Positions 1 to 6,045 of a stretch of DNA of 9,829 nt are shown one piece after another. The notes below the pieces were generated by a model. The model was not told the origin of the DNA and did no database searches. It saw nothing but the letters and a program-made list of their open reading frames with translations. Source of the stretch: Brevundimonas sp. UBA7534 (lineage in GTDB: Bacteria; Pseudomonadota; Alphaproteobacteria; Caulobacterales; Caulobacteraceae); assembly GCF_002479325.1 (NCBI RefSeq), contig NZ_DLMO01000067.1, forward strand, positions 1 through 9,829, read 5' to 3'. Made by a program: the position numbers and the translations under genes. Position 1 is the first letter of the stretch. The number at the start of each line of letters is the position of its first letter.

Positions 1-438
1 CGACCCGGCGTTGACGCCGATCCGCATGGAGCAACCGTGGTCCTTGGCCGCCTGGACCACCTCGCGCACCCGTTCGGATGAGCCGATATTGCCCGGATTG
101 ATGCGCAGACAGGCGGCGCCGGCCTCGGCCGCCTCGATGCCGCGCCGATAGTGGAAGTGGATGTCGGCCACCAGCGGGACCTTGGCCTCGCGCGCGATGG
201 TGCGGAACGCCGCCGTCGACTCCTCGTCCGGGCAGGACACCCGCACGATGTCGGCGCCGGCCTCTTCAAGCTGGCGGATCTGGTCGATCGTCGCGGCCGC
301 GTCCGACGTCGGCGTATTGGTCATGGACTGCACGCTGATGGGCGCATCACCGCCCACGAGCACGGATCCGACCCGGATCTGCCGGCTCTTGCGGCGCTCG
401 ATATGGCGCCAGGGGCGGACGTGACTATGATCGCTCAT
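1..438 (-). CDS. ispG: 4-hydroxy-3-methylbut-2-enyl diphosphate synthase, N-terminal part (cut by window edge)
   Basis: IspG (GcpE) reduces the cyclic diphosphate MEcPP to HMBPP, the next-to-last step of the MEP isoprenoid pathway, in the cytoplasm, using a [4Fe-4S] cluster. Reading the minus strand from ATG at 436-438 gives 146 uninterrupted residues to the window edge. They carry the typical N-terminal TIM-barrel signatures: QSMTNTPT (37-44), ADIHF (91-95), RINPGN (112-117) and RIGVNAGS (139-146). The cluster-binding cysteines lie in the C-terminal part outside the window. The start is the first ATG of the frame, giving an N-terminus MSDHSHVRPW before the conserved basic stretch RRKSRQIRVG; only a weak GGCGGTG precedes it. 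The gene is transcribed away from the tRNA-Arg with a long gap between. Family assignment is firm from the motifs. Confidence 0.95.
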   Translation of the reverse strand, partial: MSDHSHVRPWRHIERRKSRQIRVGSVLVGGDAPISVQSMTNTPTSDAAATIDQIRQLEEAGADIVRVSCPDEESTAAFRTIAREAKVPLVADIHFHYRRGIEAAEAGAACLRINPGNIGSSERVREVVQAAKDHGCSMRIGVNAGS

Positions 439-609
439 CGCACCGCCATATAGGCCCTGACGCCCCCAGGAGCCAGACGCCCGAGGCATCCATGCAAAAA
501 GCGATGCGTCACACCCGCTCGGCAATCTCTTCGTTCTAATGCTGACAGCGGGAGAGGTGTGGGGATGCAGGGGCACGGGCGTCGCCGTCCGCGATGTGCT
601 GGTTAGGCT

Positions 610-623
610 GGGTGACGTCACCC
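610..623. repeat. Perfect 14-bp palindrome GGGTGACGTCACCC
   Basis: Bases 610-616 are the exact reverse complement of 617-623, with no spacer. A gap-free palindrome suits a dimeric DNA-binding protein better than an RNA hairpin. It sits about 170 bases upstream of the ispG start, within a longer inverted pair (554-561 with 628-635). A palindrome this size is expected roughly once by chance in a window of this length, so the functional reading is only a suggestion. Confidence 0.35.
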
Positions 624-807
624 CTGGCACACCTCCAAAAATAGATAGAGTCCGCCCCACGACTGACAAACAAAAGCAGGCGCCAGCAGCCGTTGAGCGA
701 ATCTGCGCGTCCGTGGGCCGACTAGCACCAAAAATCGCGCCCGACTCCGCTTGCGCGGGCTCTGGCGTCTAGTCATGGGGGACGTTAAGCCGCCGCTGGC
801 GAAGTTC

Positions 808-822
808 TCGGTTTAAAACCGA
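808..822. repeat. Palindrome just 3' of tRNA-Arg
   Basis: TCGGTTT (808-814) and AAACCGA (816-822) are perfect 7-bp arms around one base. The repeat starts two bases past the encoded CCA end of the minus-strand tRNA. In the transcript it would form a short hairpin that could stop transcription or mark the 3' trailer for processing. No T-run follows it, so it is not a classical intrinsic terminator. Confidence 0.4.
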
Positions 823-824
823 AG

Positions 825-901
825 TGGCGCACCCGAAGAGATTCGAACTCCTGACCCTCAGATTCGTAGTCTGATGCTCTATCCAGCTGAGCTACGGGTG
901 C
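825..901 (-). tRNA. tRNA-Arg (anticodon ACG)
   Basis: Read on the minus strand from 901, the sequence folds into a full cloverleaf: acceptor GCACCCG pairing with CGGGTGC, D-stem GCTC/GAGC, anticodon stem TCAGA/TCTGA around loop CTACGAA (anticodon ACG), a 5-base variable region, and T-stem AGGAG/CTCTT with loop TTCGAAT. The discriminator base is G (complement of 828), and CCA is encoded in the genome at 827-825, giving 77 nt. The first anticodon base A is normally deaminated to inosine by TadA in bacterial tRNA-Arg(ACG), so it reads CGU, CGC and CGA. A Caulobacter-like promoter lies directly upstream (925-953), and short palindromes flank both ends of the gene. Confidence 0.97.
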
Positions 902-905
902 GCAC

Positions 906-920
906 GCCTCGCGGCGAGGC
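906..920. repeat. Palindrome in the tRNA-Arg 5' leader
   Basis: GCCTCGC (906-912) and GCGAGGC (914-920) are perfect 7-bp arms around one base. They lie four bases before the 5' end of the mature tRNA. With the predicted promoter at 925-953, transcription would start near the outer edge of the repeat, so most of the 5' leader could fold into this hairpin before RNase P removes it. It could also be a protein site at the promoter. Confidence 0.35.
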
Positions 921-924
921 GGCG

Positions 925-953
925 TCTTTAGCCGCTCGGGCGGGGGGATGCAA
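925..953 (-). promoter_or_regulatory. Putative sigma-70-type promoter of tRNA-Arg
   Basis: On the minus strand TTGCATC (953-947) is followed after exactly 14 bases by GCTAAAGA (932-925). This fits the Caulobacter housekeeping promoter pattern TTGACGS-N10-14-GCTANAWC, with the first three -35 bases and GCTA of the -10 conserved. The predicted start, about 7 bases downstream, leaves a leader of roughly 15-17 nt before the tRNA, which is reasonable for a tRNA gene. Confidence 0.55.
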
Positions 954-1049
954 GCGGGCGCGGAACAGTTTTCTGCGGGGCGGGGTTGGCGGGTCGGACG
1001 GGACGGCCTAGGTCGAACGGATCCTTCCCGTCATCGCGTCCGGTTTCCC

Positions 1050-2789
1050 ATGCGCCAGCCCCTTCGCCGCCTTGCCGCGCCCCTGCTGTCCCTGGTGTTG
1101 GCGGCGTGCCAGACCAACGCCGCCAACGTCCCGGCCGCGCCCCCTCAGGCCAAACCCGTCGCCGCATCCGCCGCGACGCCGGCGCGCGGCCCCTTCGTCG
1201 CCGCCGCCAATCCCCTGGCGGCCGAGGCGGGCATGGCGGTGCTGCGGCGCGGCGGATCGGCGGTGGACGCGGCCGTGGCGATCCAGGCGGTGCTGGGCCT
1301 GGTCGAGCCGCAGTCGTCGGGCCTGGGGGGCGGCGCCTTCCTGATGCATTACGACGCCGCGACCGGGGCGGTCACCGCCTACGACGGTCGCGAGACGGCA
1401 CCCAGCGCGGCCACGCCGGAGCTGTTCTACGAAAACGGCCAGCCCCTGCCCTTCATCGACGCCGTGCTGTCGGGCCGCTCGACCGGCGCGCCTGGGGCGG
1501 TCGCCATGCTGGCGATGGCGCAGAAGGATCACGGGCGGCTGGCCTGGCGCGACCTGTTCGGCGACGCAGAGCGCCTGGCCCGCGACGGCTTCGTCGTCAG
1601 CCCCCGCCTGGCCGGCATGATCAACGGCCGCGCGCCCCAGGCCCGCACGCGCTGGGCGAGCGAATACTTCACCAAGGCCGACGGCGGCCGCTATCAGGCC
1701 GGCGAGGTGCTGAAGAACCCGGCCTACGCCCGCACGGTGCGGATGCTGGCCGACCAAGGTCCGGGCGTGCTCTATGGCGGCCCCCTGGGCCAGGCGGTGG
1801 CCGCGACGGTGGCCGAAGACCCTCGCCCGGGCGCGCTGAGCGCGGCCGACATCTCCGCCTATCGCCCGCTGCGCCGCGATCCGCTGTGCCGGCCCTATCG
1901 CGCCTATGTGGTGTGCGTGCCGCCGCCGCCCTCCAGCGGCGCGGCGGTGCTGGAATTCCTGGCCATGGCCGAGCGGACGCCGGACCTGGACAAGGGCCCC
2001 GACAGCCCCGAGGCCTGGGTCGCCTTCGGCCGGCTGCAGCGCCTGATGTACGCCGACCGCGACCGCTACATCGGCGATACGGACTTCGTCGGCGTGCCGA
2101 TCGCCGGCCTGCTGGATCCCGACTATGTCGCCGCGCGCGCCGCCCTGGTTCCCAGCGTGAACGGGCCCGTCGAACCGGGCCGCCCGACCGGCGCCCCGCC
2201 CGTCGGCGCGGACGCCACCGCCGAGCCGGGCGGCACCAGCCACTTCGTGGTCGTCGACGCCTGGGGGAACGCCGTCAGCATGACCACCACGGTCGAAAGC
2301 ATTTTCGGATCGGGCCGGATGGCGGGGGGGTTCTTCCTGAACAACCAGCTGACCGACTTCTCCTTCACGCCGATGCAGGGCGACCATCCGGCGGCCAACG
2401 CCGTGGCGGCGGGCAAGCGGCCGCGCTCGTCGATGACGCCGACGTTGATCCTGGATCGCCAGGGCAACCTGGTCGGGGCGATCGGCTCGCCCGGCGGGTC
2501 CAGCATCCTGGCCTATGTGGCCAAGGCCCTGGTGGGGGTGATCGACTGGGACCTGCCGGTGCAGGAGGCCGTCGCCCTGCCCAATCTGGTCGTGCGTGGC
2601 GAGATGGTCGGCGCCGACGCCCAGTTGCTGTCGCCCGAGATCAAGGCCGCCCTGGCCCAGGCGGGCATGGCGGTTCGCCCCAACGCCACGGAGACCTCTG
2701 GCCTGCACGGGGCGATCTGGCGTGACGGACGCTGGGACGGCGGAGCGGATCCCCGGCGCGAGGGCGTGGCGGTTTCGGAGGTCCGCTGA
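1050..2789 (+). CDS. ggt: Gamma-glutamyltransferase, predicted lipoprotein
   Basis: Gamma-glutamyltransferases cleave or transfer the gamma-glutamyl group of glutathione and related compounds outside the cytoplasm. They mature by self-cleavage before a threonine that becomes the N-terminal nucleophile of the small subunit. The 579-residue product (a normal family length) shows DGRETAP with the substrate-binding Arg at 114, the cleavage motif GGTSHFVVVD with nucleophile Thr396, NNQLTDFS (431-438), RSSMTPT (459-465) and the oxyanion glycines in GSPGGS (479-484). Large subunit would be up to 395, small subunit 396-579. The ATG at 1050 was preferred to the upstream in-frame start at 948 because it gives a clean signal MRQPLRRL-hydrophobic-LAAC with lipobox Cys20, implying lipid anchoring; no strong ribosome binding site precedes it. 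The segment between the DFS motif and KRP is intermediate in length, so a lid-loop cannot be asserted. It ends convergently with the next gene. Confidence 0.92.
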   Translation: MRQPLRRLAAPLLSLVLAACQTNAANVPAAPPQAKPVAASAATPARGPFVAAANPLAAEAGMAVLRRGGSAVDAAVAIQAVLGLVEPQSSGLGGGAFLMHYDAATGAVTAYDGRETAPSAATPELFYENGQPLPFIDAVLSGRSTGAPGAVAMLAMAQKDHGRLAWRDLFGDAERLARDGFVVSPRLAGMINGRAPQARTRWASEYFTKADGGRYQAGEVLKNPAYARTVRMLADQGPGVLYGGPLGQAVAATVAEDPRPGALSAADISAYRPLRRDPLCRPYRAYVVCVPPPPSSGAAVLEFLAMAERTPDLDKGPDSPEAWVAFGRLQRLMYADRDRYIGDTDFVGVPIAGLLDPDYVAARAALVPSVNGPVEPGRPTGAPPVGADATAEPGGTSHFVVVDAWGNAVSMTTTVESIFGSGRMAGGFFLNNQLTDFSFTPMQGDHPAANAVAAGKRPRSSMTPTLILDRQGNLVGAIGSPGGSSILAYVAKALVGVIDWDLPVQEAVALPNLVVRGEMVGADAQLLSPEIKAALAQAGMAVRPNATETSGLHGAIWRDGRWDGGADPRREGVAVSEVR

Positions 2790-2791
2790 AG

Positions 2792-2841
2792 GCTGATCGA
2801 TTCAGGAGACGCTTCGCGTCCTCGCTTTGAGGCGGATCAGC
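2792..2841. terminator. Possible shared bidirectional terminator
   Basis: Between the convergent ggt and LpxR-like genes, GCTGATC (2792-2798) pairs perfectly with GATCAGC (2835-2841). Inside, GACGC (2808-2812) pairs with GCGTC (2816-2820) around a TTC loop, so either strand can form a nested stem. The outer arm overlaps the stop codon of the minus-strand gene (2837-2839). T-runs are short (TTT at 2826-2828), so this would be a weak intrinsic terminator. Confidence 0.4.
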
Positions 2842-3709
2842 GGCGTGGCTTGATAGACAGCTGGAAGGCGATCAGGCCTTCGTCCACGTCGGTGTCTAGG
2901 CCGCTCATGCCGCGCAGCCCCTTGCCGGCGTCGATCTCGCGATAGACCACGCCCAGCGAGGTCTGCATGTCGCCCCGGCGATAGGCCACGCCGATCGAGG
3001 CGTCGCCCAGGAAGGAGCCGCGGTCGTTGGTGTAACCCGAGCGGGCGTAGTCGCCGTCGCGGGTGCGGGCGAAGTTGTAGCCCACGGCCCGCCCCGAACC
3101 GGCGGCGTAGAGATACCAGCGCGGGCGCTCGCCGAAGCGCTGGCTCCCGTCGGGGGCCAGACGTTCCAGCCCCTCGCCGATCTTGAGGGTGGCGCCGGCC
3201 TCGGCCGAACCGCCCTCGCTGCCCACGCCGATGCCGGCGTGAGGCGTCAGGCTGACCTCCAGGCCCGAGGCGGTGCGGCCGCGCGCGCCCGAGAAGCCGC
3301 GCACATATCGCAGGTCATAGGCCTCCGGGTCCATTCGCGCCGCATCGACCGGCGTCACCGGCACGGGCGCGCCGTCGGCGCGGCGCAGGCGGCCGGCGGT
3401 CTCCAGCGTCAGCCGGTCGGCGGAGGCGCCGCGCTGAATCCAGACATCGCGGCGGGTGCTGGCGACCAGGCCGGAGCGATCCTCCGGCTGGAAGGCGCTG
3501 GGCAGGTCCAGCGGCGCGCCGAAATCGTCATCGACGGAGGCGACGCGGAATCCCTGATGGGCGAGTTGGGCGACATCGCCAGCCTGGAGCGGAAGGGTCT
3601 GAGAGGGAGCTTCGTCGAAGGCGTTCGGCGCCCACAGCTGGCGCGCATCGGCCGCGCCGGCCGTCGCCAGCACGCTTCCCACCCCGACGATCACGGCCGC
3701 CAAACGCAT
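2837..3709 (-). CDS. LpxR-like (DUF2219) outer-membrane protein, divergent or shortened
   Basis: A 290-residue exported protein. Residues 1-22 form a signal peptide (MRLAAVIVGV...GAADA, cleaved before RQLW). The C-terminal half matches the lipid A deacylase LpxR/DUF2219 pattern as I know it: a TPHAGIGVG strand and AGATLKIGEG (about 155-180), then WYLYAAGSGRAVGYN (198-211), a loop region, GDASIGVAYRRGDMQTSLGVVYREI (235-259), and a final strand AFQLSIKPRR. LpxR removes the 3'-acyloxyacyl group of lipid A from within the outer membrane. Its N-terminal catalytic Asn-Asp signature is not visible here, so activity is doubtful. The start at 3707-3709 has GGGGAG five bases upstream; the upstream in-frame start at 3766 would put a cytoplasmic extension ahead of the signal peptide. 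It does not end in an aromatic residue, unlike many outer-membrane barrels. Other possibility: a structural barrel protein. Confidence 0.65.
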   Translation of the reverse strand: MRLAAVIVGVGSVLATAGAADARQLWAPNAFDEAPSQTLPLQAGDVAQLAHQGFRVASVDDDFGAPLDLPSAFQPEDRSGLVASTRRDVWIQRGASADRLTLETAGRLRRADGAPVPVTPVDAARMDPEAYDLRYVRGFSGARGRTASGLEVSLTPHAGIGVGSEGGSAEAGATLKIGEGLERLAPDGSQRFGERPRWYLYAAGSGRAVGYNFARTRDGDYARSGYTNDRGSFLGDASIGVAYRRGDMQTSLGVVYREIDAGKGLRGMSGLDTDVDEGLIAFQLSIKPRR

Positions 3710-3738
3710 TCGGTCTCCCCAGTCCGTCCGCCGGAACA

Positions 3739-3766
3739 GCCTAACCCGTGCAGGCGGCGAGTCCAA
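3739..3766 (-). promoter_or_regulatory. Candidate promoter of the LpxR-like gene
   Basis: On the minus strand TTGGAC (3766-3761) and TTAGGC (3744-3739) are separated by 16 bases and lie about 30 bases before the chosen start codon. The match to consensus is moderate. It supports the start at 3709, because a start at 3766 would lie at the -35 element itself. Confidence 0.3.
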
Positions 3767-3833
3767 CGGCCATTTTCATGACACCTTACTGACGCTTTCG
3801 AACGTCGAGGGCGCGGGCCGGGTTCCCCATGCG

Positions 3834-3860
3834 AAAAGGGCCCCGCTTTCGCGAGGCCCC
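3834..3860 (-). terminator. Rho-independent terminator of nrdA
   Basis: Read on the minus strand, GGGGCCTCGC (3860-3851) pairs with GCGGGGCCC (3846-3838), allowing one G-U pair, around a GAAA tetraloop (3850-3847), and is followed directly by TTTT (3837-3834). It lies 21 bases past the nrdA stop codon. The long G/C stem, stable GNRA loop and T-run make it a textbook intrinsic terminator, and it isolates nrdA from the LpxR-like gene downstream. Confidence 0.88.
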
Positions 3861-3881
3861 ATCGGCGGGATCAGTCAGGCC

Positions 3882-5774
3882 TCATTGGCAGGCCAGGCAT
3901 TCGTCGTAGTCGGTCTTGGGCATGGCGAAGAGATCAGGCTGGTTGGGGTCGATCTCGTCGGTCTTCTTGTCCTCGGCGCCGGCGAAGGCGGCGCGCTGCA
4001 CCGACTTGGAGCGCAGATAGTAGAGCGACTTCACGCCCCGCTCCCAGGCCGACCAGTGCAGCATGTGCAGGTCCCACTTGTTGACGTCGCCGGGGATGAA
4101 CAGGTTCAGCGACTGGGCCTGGCAGATTTCCGGCGCGCGGTCGGCGGCCAGTTCGACCACCCAGCGCTGGTCCAGTTCGAAGGCGGTCTTGAACACGCCC
4201 TTCTCGTCCTCGTTCAGGGCGTCGATATGCTGGACCGAGCCCTCGTGCTCCAGGATGGAGGACCACACCGCCTCGGTGTTGATGCCCTTCTCGTCCAGCA
4301 GACGCTCCAGATAGGGGTTCTTGACCGCGAACGAGCCCGACAGGGTCTTGTGGGTGTAGATGTTGGCCGGGATCGGCTCGATGCCGGCGCTGGTCCCGCC
4401 GCAGATGATCGAGATGGAAGCGGTGGGGGCGATGGCCATCTTGTGGCTGAACCGCTCCATCACGCCGCGCTCCTCGGCGTCCAGGCAAGGGCCCTTCTCC
4501 TCGGCCAGCAGGCGGCTGGCCTTGTCGGCCTCGCGGCGCAGGTGCTTGAACAGGCGCATGTTCCAAGACTTGGCCATGGCGCTTTCGAAGGCCACGCCCT
4601 GCGACTGCAGGAAGGAGTGGAAGCCCATCAGGCCCAGGCCCACCGAACGCTCGCGCTTGGCAGAATAGACGGCGGCGGCCATCGACGGCGGGGCGCGGCG
4701 GATGAAGTCTTCCAGAACGTTGTCCAGGAAACGCATCACGTCCTCGACGAAACGCGGCTCCTCGCGCCATTCCAGGAAGGTCTCGGCGTTGACCGACGAC
4801 AGGCAGCAGACGGCGGTGCGGTCCACGCCCAGGTGGTCGCGGCCGGTGTGCAGCATGATCTCGGCGCACAGGTTCGACTGCTTGACCTTCAGGCCCAGGT
4901 CGCGCTGGTGCGGCGCCAGCTGGCGGTTCACCGTGTCGGAGAAGATCATGTACGGCTCGCCGGTCTGCATCCGGATATCGAGCAGCTTGGTCCACAGCGA
5001 GCGGGCGTCGACGGTCTTCATGACCTCGCCGGTCTTGGGCGACTTCAGCTCGAAGGTCGCGCCGACCTTCACCGCCTCCATGAATTCGTCGGTGATGTTG
5101 ACGCCGTGGTGCAGGTTCAGCGAGCGACGGTTGAAATCGCCCGACGGTTTGCGGATCTCCAGGAACTCCTCGATCTCCGGGTGGTGGATGTCCAGGTAGA
5201 CGGCGGCCGAACCGCGACGCAGCGAGCCTTGCGAAATCGCCAGGGTCAGGCTGTCCATCACGCGGATGAAGGGGATGATGCCCGAGGTCTTGCCCGCGCC
5301 CTTCACCTTCTCGCCGATGGAGCGGACACCGCCCCAATAGGTGCCGATGCCGCCGCCGTTGGAGGCCAGGGCGACGTTCTCGTTCCAGACGTTCTGGATG
5401 CCGTCCAGCGAGTCGCCGACGGCGTTCAGGAAGCAGGAGATCGGCAGGCCGCGATCCGCGCCGCCGTTCGACAGCACAGGCGTCGCCGGCATGAACCACA
5501 GGCGGCTCATGTAGTCGTAAAGGCGCTGGGCGTGATCGGCGTCGTCCGAGAAGGCGGTCGAGACGCGGGCGAACATGTCCTGATAGCTTTCGCCCGGCAG
5601 CAGATAGCGGTCTTCCAGCGTCTTCTTGCCGAAATCGGTCAGGAGGGCGTCGCGCGAGCGGTCCACCTGCACCGACTTCACCACCGTCAGGTGGGGCCGT
5701 TCAGGCGTCGGCGTCGCCGCAACGCCTTGGAATTCCGTCGTCTTCAATGCCTCGCCGCCAGCCATGACCGTCAT
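3882..5774 (-). CDS. nrdA: Class I ribonucleoside-diphosphate reductase, alpha (large) subunit
   Basis: NrdA reduces ribonucleoside diphosphates to dNDPs using a radical delivered by NrdB. Counting from the upstream TTG (634 aa), the catalytic set is visible: Cys118 in ISCFLNAVGDSLD, Asn305/Cys307/Glu309 in SNLCAEI (thiyl-radical Cys), partner Cys in AVCCLSSVN (327/328), radical-path Tyr589-Tyr590 in SLYYLRSK, and the C-terminal redox pair in ECLACQ (630, 633). GGGIGTYWGG, GSLRRGSAAVYLD and APTASISIICGGTSAGIEP are typical of the fold. The N-terminus is short: no ATP-cone domain precedes the core, unlike E. coli NrdA (761 aa). Start choice is uncertain: TTG at 5786, ATG at 5774 (used here, 630 aa) or ATG at 5765; none has an ideal ribosome binding site. 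Paired NrdR-like boxes lie upstream and a strong terminator follows. nrdB is not adjacent. Confidence 0.95.
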   Translation of the reverse strand: MTVMAGGEALKTTEFQGVAATPTPERPHLTVVKSVQVDRSRDALLTDFGKKTLEDRYLLPGESYQDMFARVSTAFSDDADHAQRLYDYMSRLWFMPATPVLSNGGADRGLPISCFLNAVGDSLDGIQNVWNENVALASNGGGIGTYWGGVRSIGEKVKGAGKTSGIIPFIRVMDSLTLAISQGSLRRGSAAVYLDIHHPEIEEFLEIRKPSGDFNRRSLNLHHGVNITDEFMEAVKVGATFELKSPKTGEVMKTVDARSLWTKLLDIRMQTGEPYMIFSDTVNRQLAPHQRDLGLKVKQSNLCAEIMLHTGRDHLGVDRTAVCCLSSVNAETFLEWREEPRFVEDVMRFLDNVLEDFIRRAPPSMAAAVYSAKRERSVGLGLMGFHSFLQSQGVAFESAMAKSWNMRLFKHLRREADKASRLLAEEKGPCLDAEERGVMERFSHKMAIAPTASISIICGGTSAGIEPIPANIYTHKTLSGSFAVKNPYLERLLDEKGINTEAVWSSILEHEGSVQHIDALNEDEKGVFKTAFELDQRWVVELAADRAPEICQAQSLNLFIPGDVNKWDLHMLHWSAWERGVKSLYYLRSKSVQRAAFAGAEDKKTDEIDPNQPDLFAMPKTDYDECLACQ

Positions 5775-5814
5775 TGCCCTGAACAAAATCCGTGTGATGC
5801 CACCCGCACCCCGA

Positions 5815-5830
5815 CCACATCATCTAGTGG
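5815..5830 (-). promoter_or_regulatory. Putative NrdR box 1 (proximal to nrdA)
   Basis: The 16-mer CCACATCATCTAGTGG matches the NrdR-box plan (imperfect palindrome, CnAnATnT-type core between C and G): outer arms CCAC/GTGG are perfect and the central A-T pair is conserved. NrdR is the ATP/dATP-sensing repressor of ribonucleotide reductase genes. The site lies about 40 bases upstream of the nrdA start, and its centre is 31 bp from a second site at 5846-5861. The paired spacing, three helical turns, is characteristic of NrdR operators. Confidence 0.75.
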
Positions 5831-5845
5831 CCGCAGCGCGTTCCC

Positions 5846-5861
5846 AACCCACATATGGGGC
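5846..5861 (-). promoter_or_regulatory. Putative NrdR box 2 (distal to nrdA)
   Basis: AACCCACATATGGGGC contains the near-palindrome CCCA-CATA-TGGG and keeps the key NrdR positions: C at 4, A at 6, AT in the centre, T at 11 and G at 13. With the TTGACG-like -35 at 5884-5879, this box would sit over the -10 and start-site region of the nrdA promoter, where a bound repressor would block RNA polymerase. The -10 itself is not obvious. Confidence 0.75.
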
Positions 5862-5878
5862 GCAGATGGCTAACGACC

Positions 5879-5895
5879 CGTCAACGGGCTTGACG
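5879..5895. promoter_or_regulatory. Inverted repeat CGTCAA-N5-TTGACG, possible divergent -35 elements
   Basis: TTGACG reads leftward at 5884-5879 (toward nrdA) and rightward at 5890-5895 (toward the PAP2 gene). Both copies equal the Caulobacter -35 core TTGACG. Divergent promoters placed back to back would explain the arrangement: the left one would run into the NrdR boxes, and the right one leaves about 150 bases of leader before the PAP2 start. Clear -10 elements are not visible on either side, and the same repeat could instead be an operator for a dimeric regulator. Confidence 0.45.
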
Positions 5896-5980
5896 ATCAC
5901 TTTGTGAGCGAATCAGTCGGACAACCCTCCGAGGGCTGGGGAAAACCGCCTTTTCAAGCCAGGAACCCTTCGGCGCCAAT

Positions 5981-5994
5981 GCGTTCACGAACGC
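5981..5994. repeat. Inverted repeat GCGTTC-AC-GAACGC upstream of the PAP2 gene
   Basis: GCGTTC (5981-5986) and GAACGC (5989-5994) are perfect 6-bp arms around AC. The repeat lies about 50 bases before the ATG chosen for the PAP2 gene and directly abuts the alternative GTG start at 5995. It could be an operator or a leader hairpin. Confidence 0.3.
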
Positions 5995-6045
5995 GTGATC
6001 GCGGCGACTGGGGAACGCGGCGTCCAGCTTGACCGTTCGCAGGCC

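Larger units (their letters stand above)
439..824. other. Gene-poor stretch between ispG and tRNA-Arg
   Basis: No open frame here has a recognisable protein or a convincing start. The longest plus-strand frame (539-772, 77 codons) lacks a ribosome binding site and resembles nothing. The stretch contains A-rich patches (for example around 636-642, 667-676 and 728-733) unlike the G/C-dense coding DNA nearby. It also holds several inverted repeats: a perfect 14-bp palindrome at 610-623, an 8-bp pair GAGGTGTG/CACACCTC at 554-561 and 628-635 enclosing that palindrome, and GACTAG/CTAGTC at 720-725 and 769-774. The left end must hold the ispG promoter. The rest could be leader RNA, a small RNA or decayed DNA downstream of a tRNA; I cannot decide which. 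Confidence 0.5.

Noticed and set aside
447..452. TATATG-like (minus-strand) -10 element close to the ispG start
   Set aside because: No matching -35 at a suitable distance, and it would leave almost no leader before the ATG.
539..772. Possible small protein of 77 residues in the ispG-tRNA gap
   Set aside because: No ribosome binding site, no recognisable motif, and base use does not show coding bias; it is probably a chance frame.
439..901. Integrated element or att site at tRNA-Arg
   Set aside because: No integrase gene and no second copy of the tRNA 3' end were seen in the window. A lost element remains only a guess.
1008..2708. Minus-strand open frame (566 codons) and a second plus-strand frame across ggt
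   Set aside because: Both are out-of-frame shadows of the gamma-glutamyltransferase; the translations are His/Arg/Gly-rich with no recognisable domain.
3885..5873. Long plus-strand open frame (662 codons) across nrdA
   Set aside because: It is fully antisense to nrdA, whose catalytic residues are all present. High-GC codon bias commonly opens such shadow frames; its translation is low-complexity Gly/Val/Ala/Arg-rich and matches no family.
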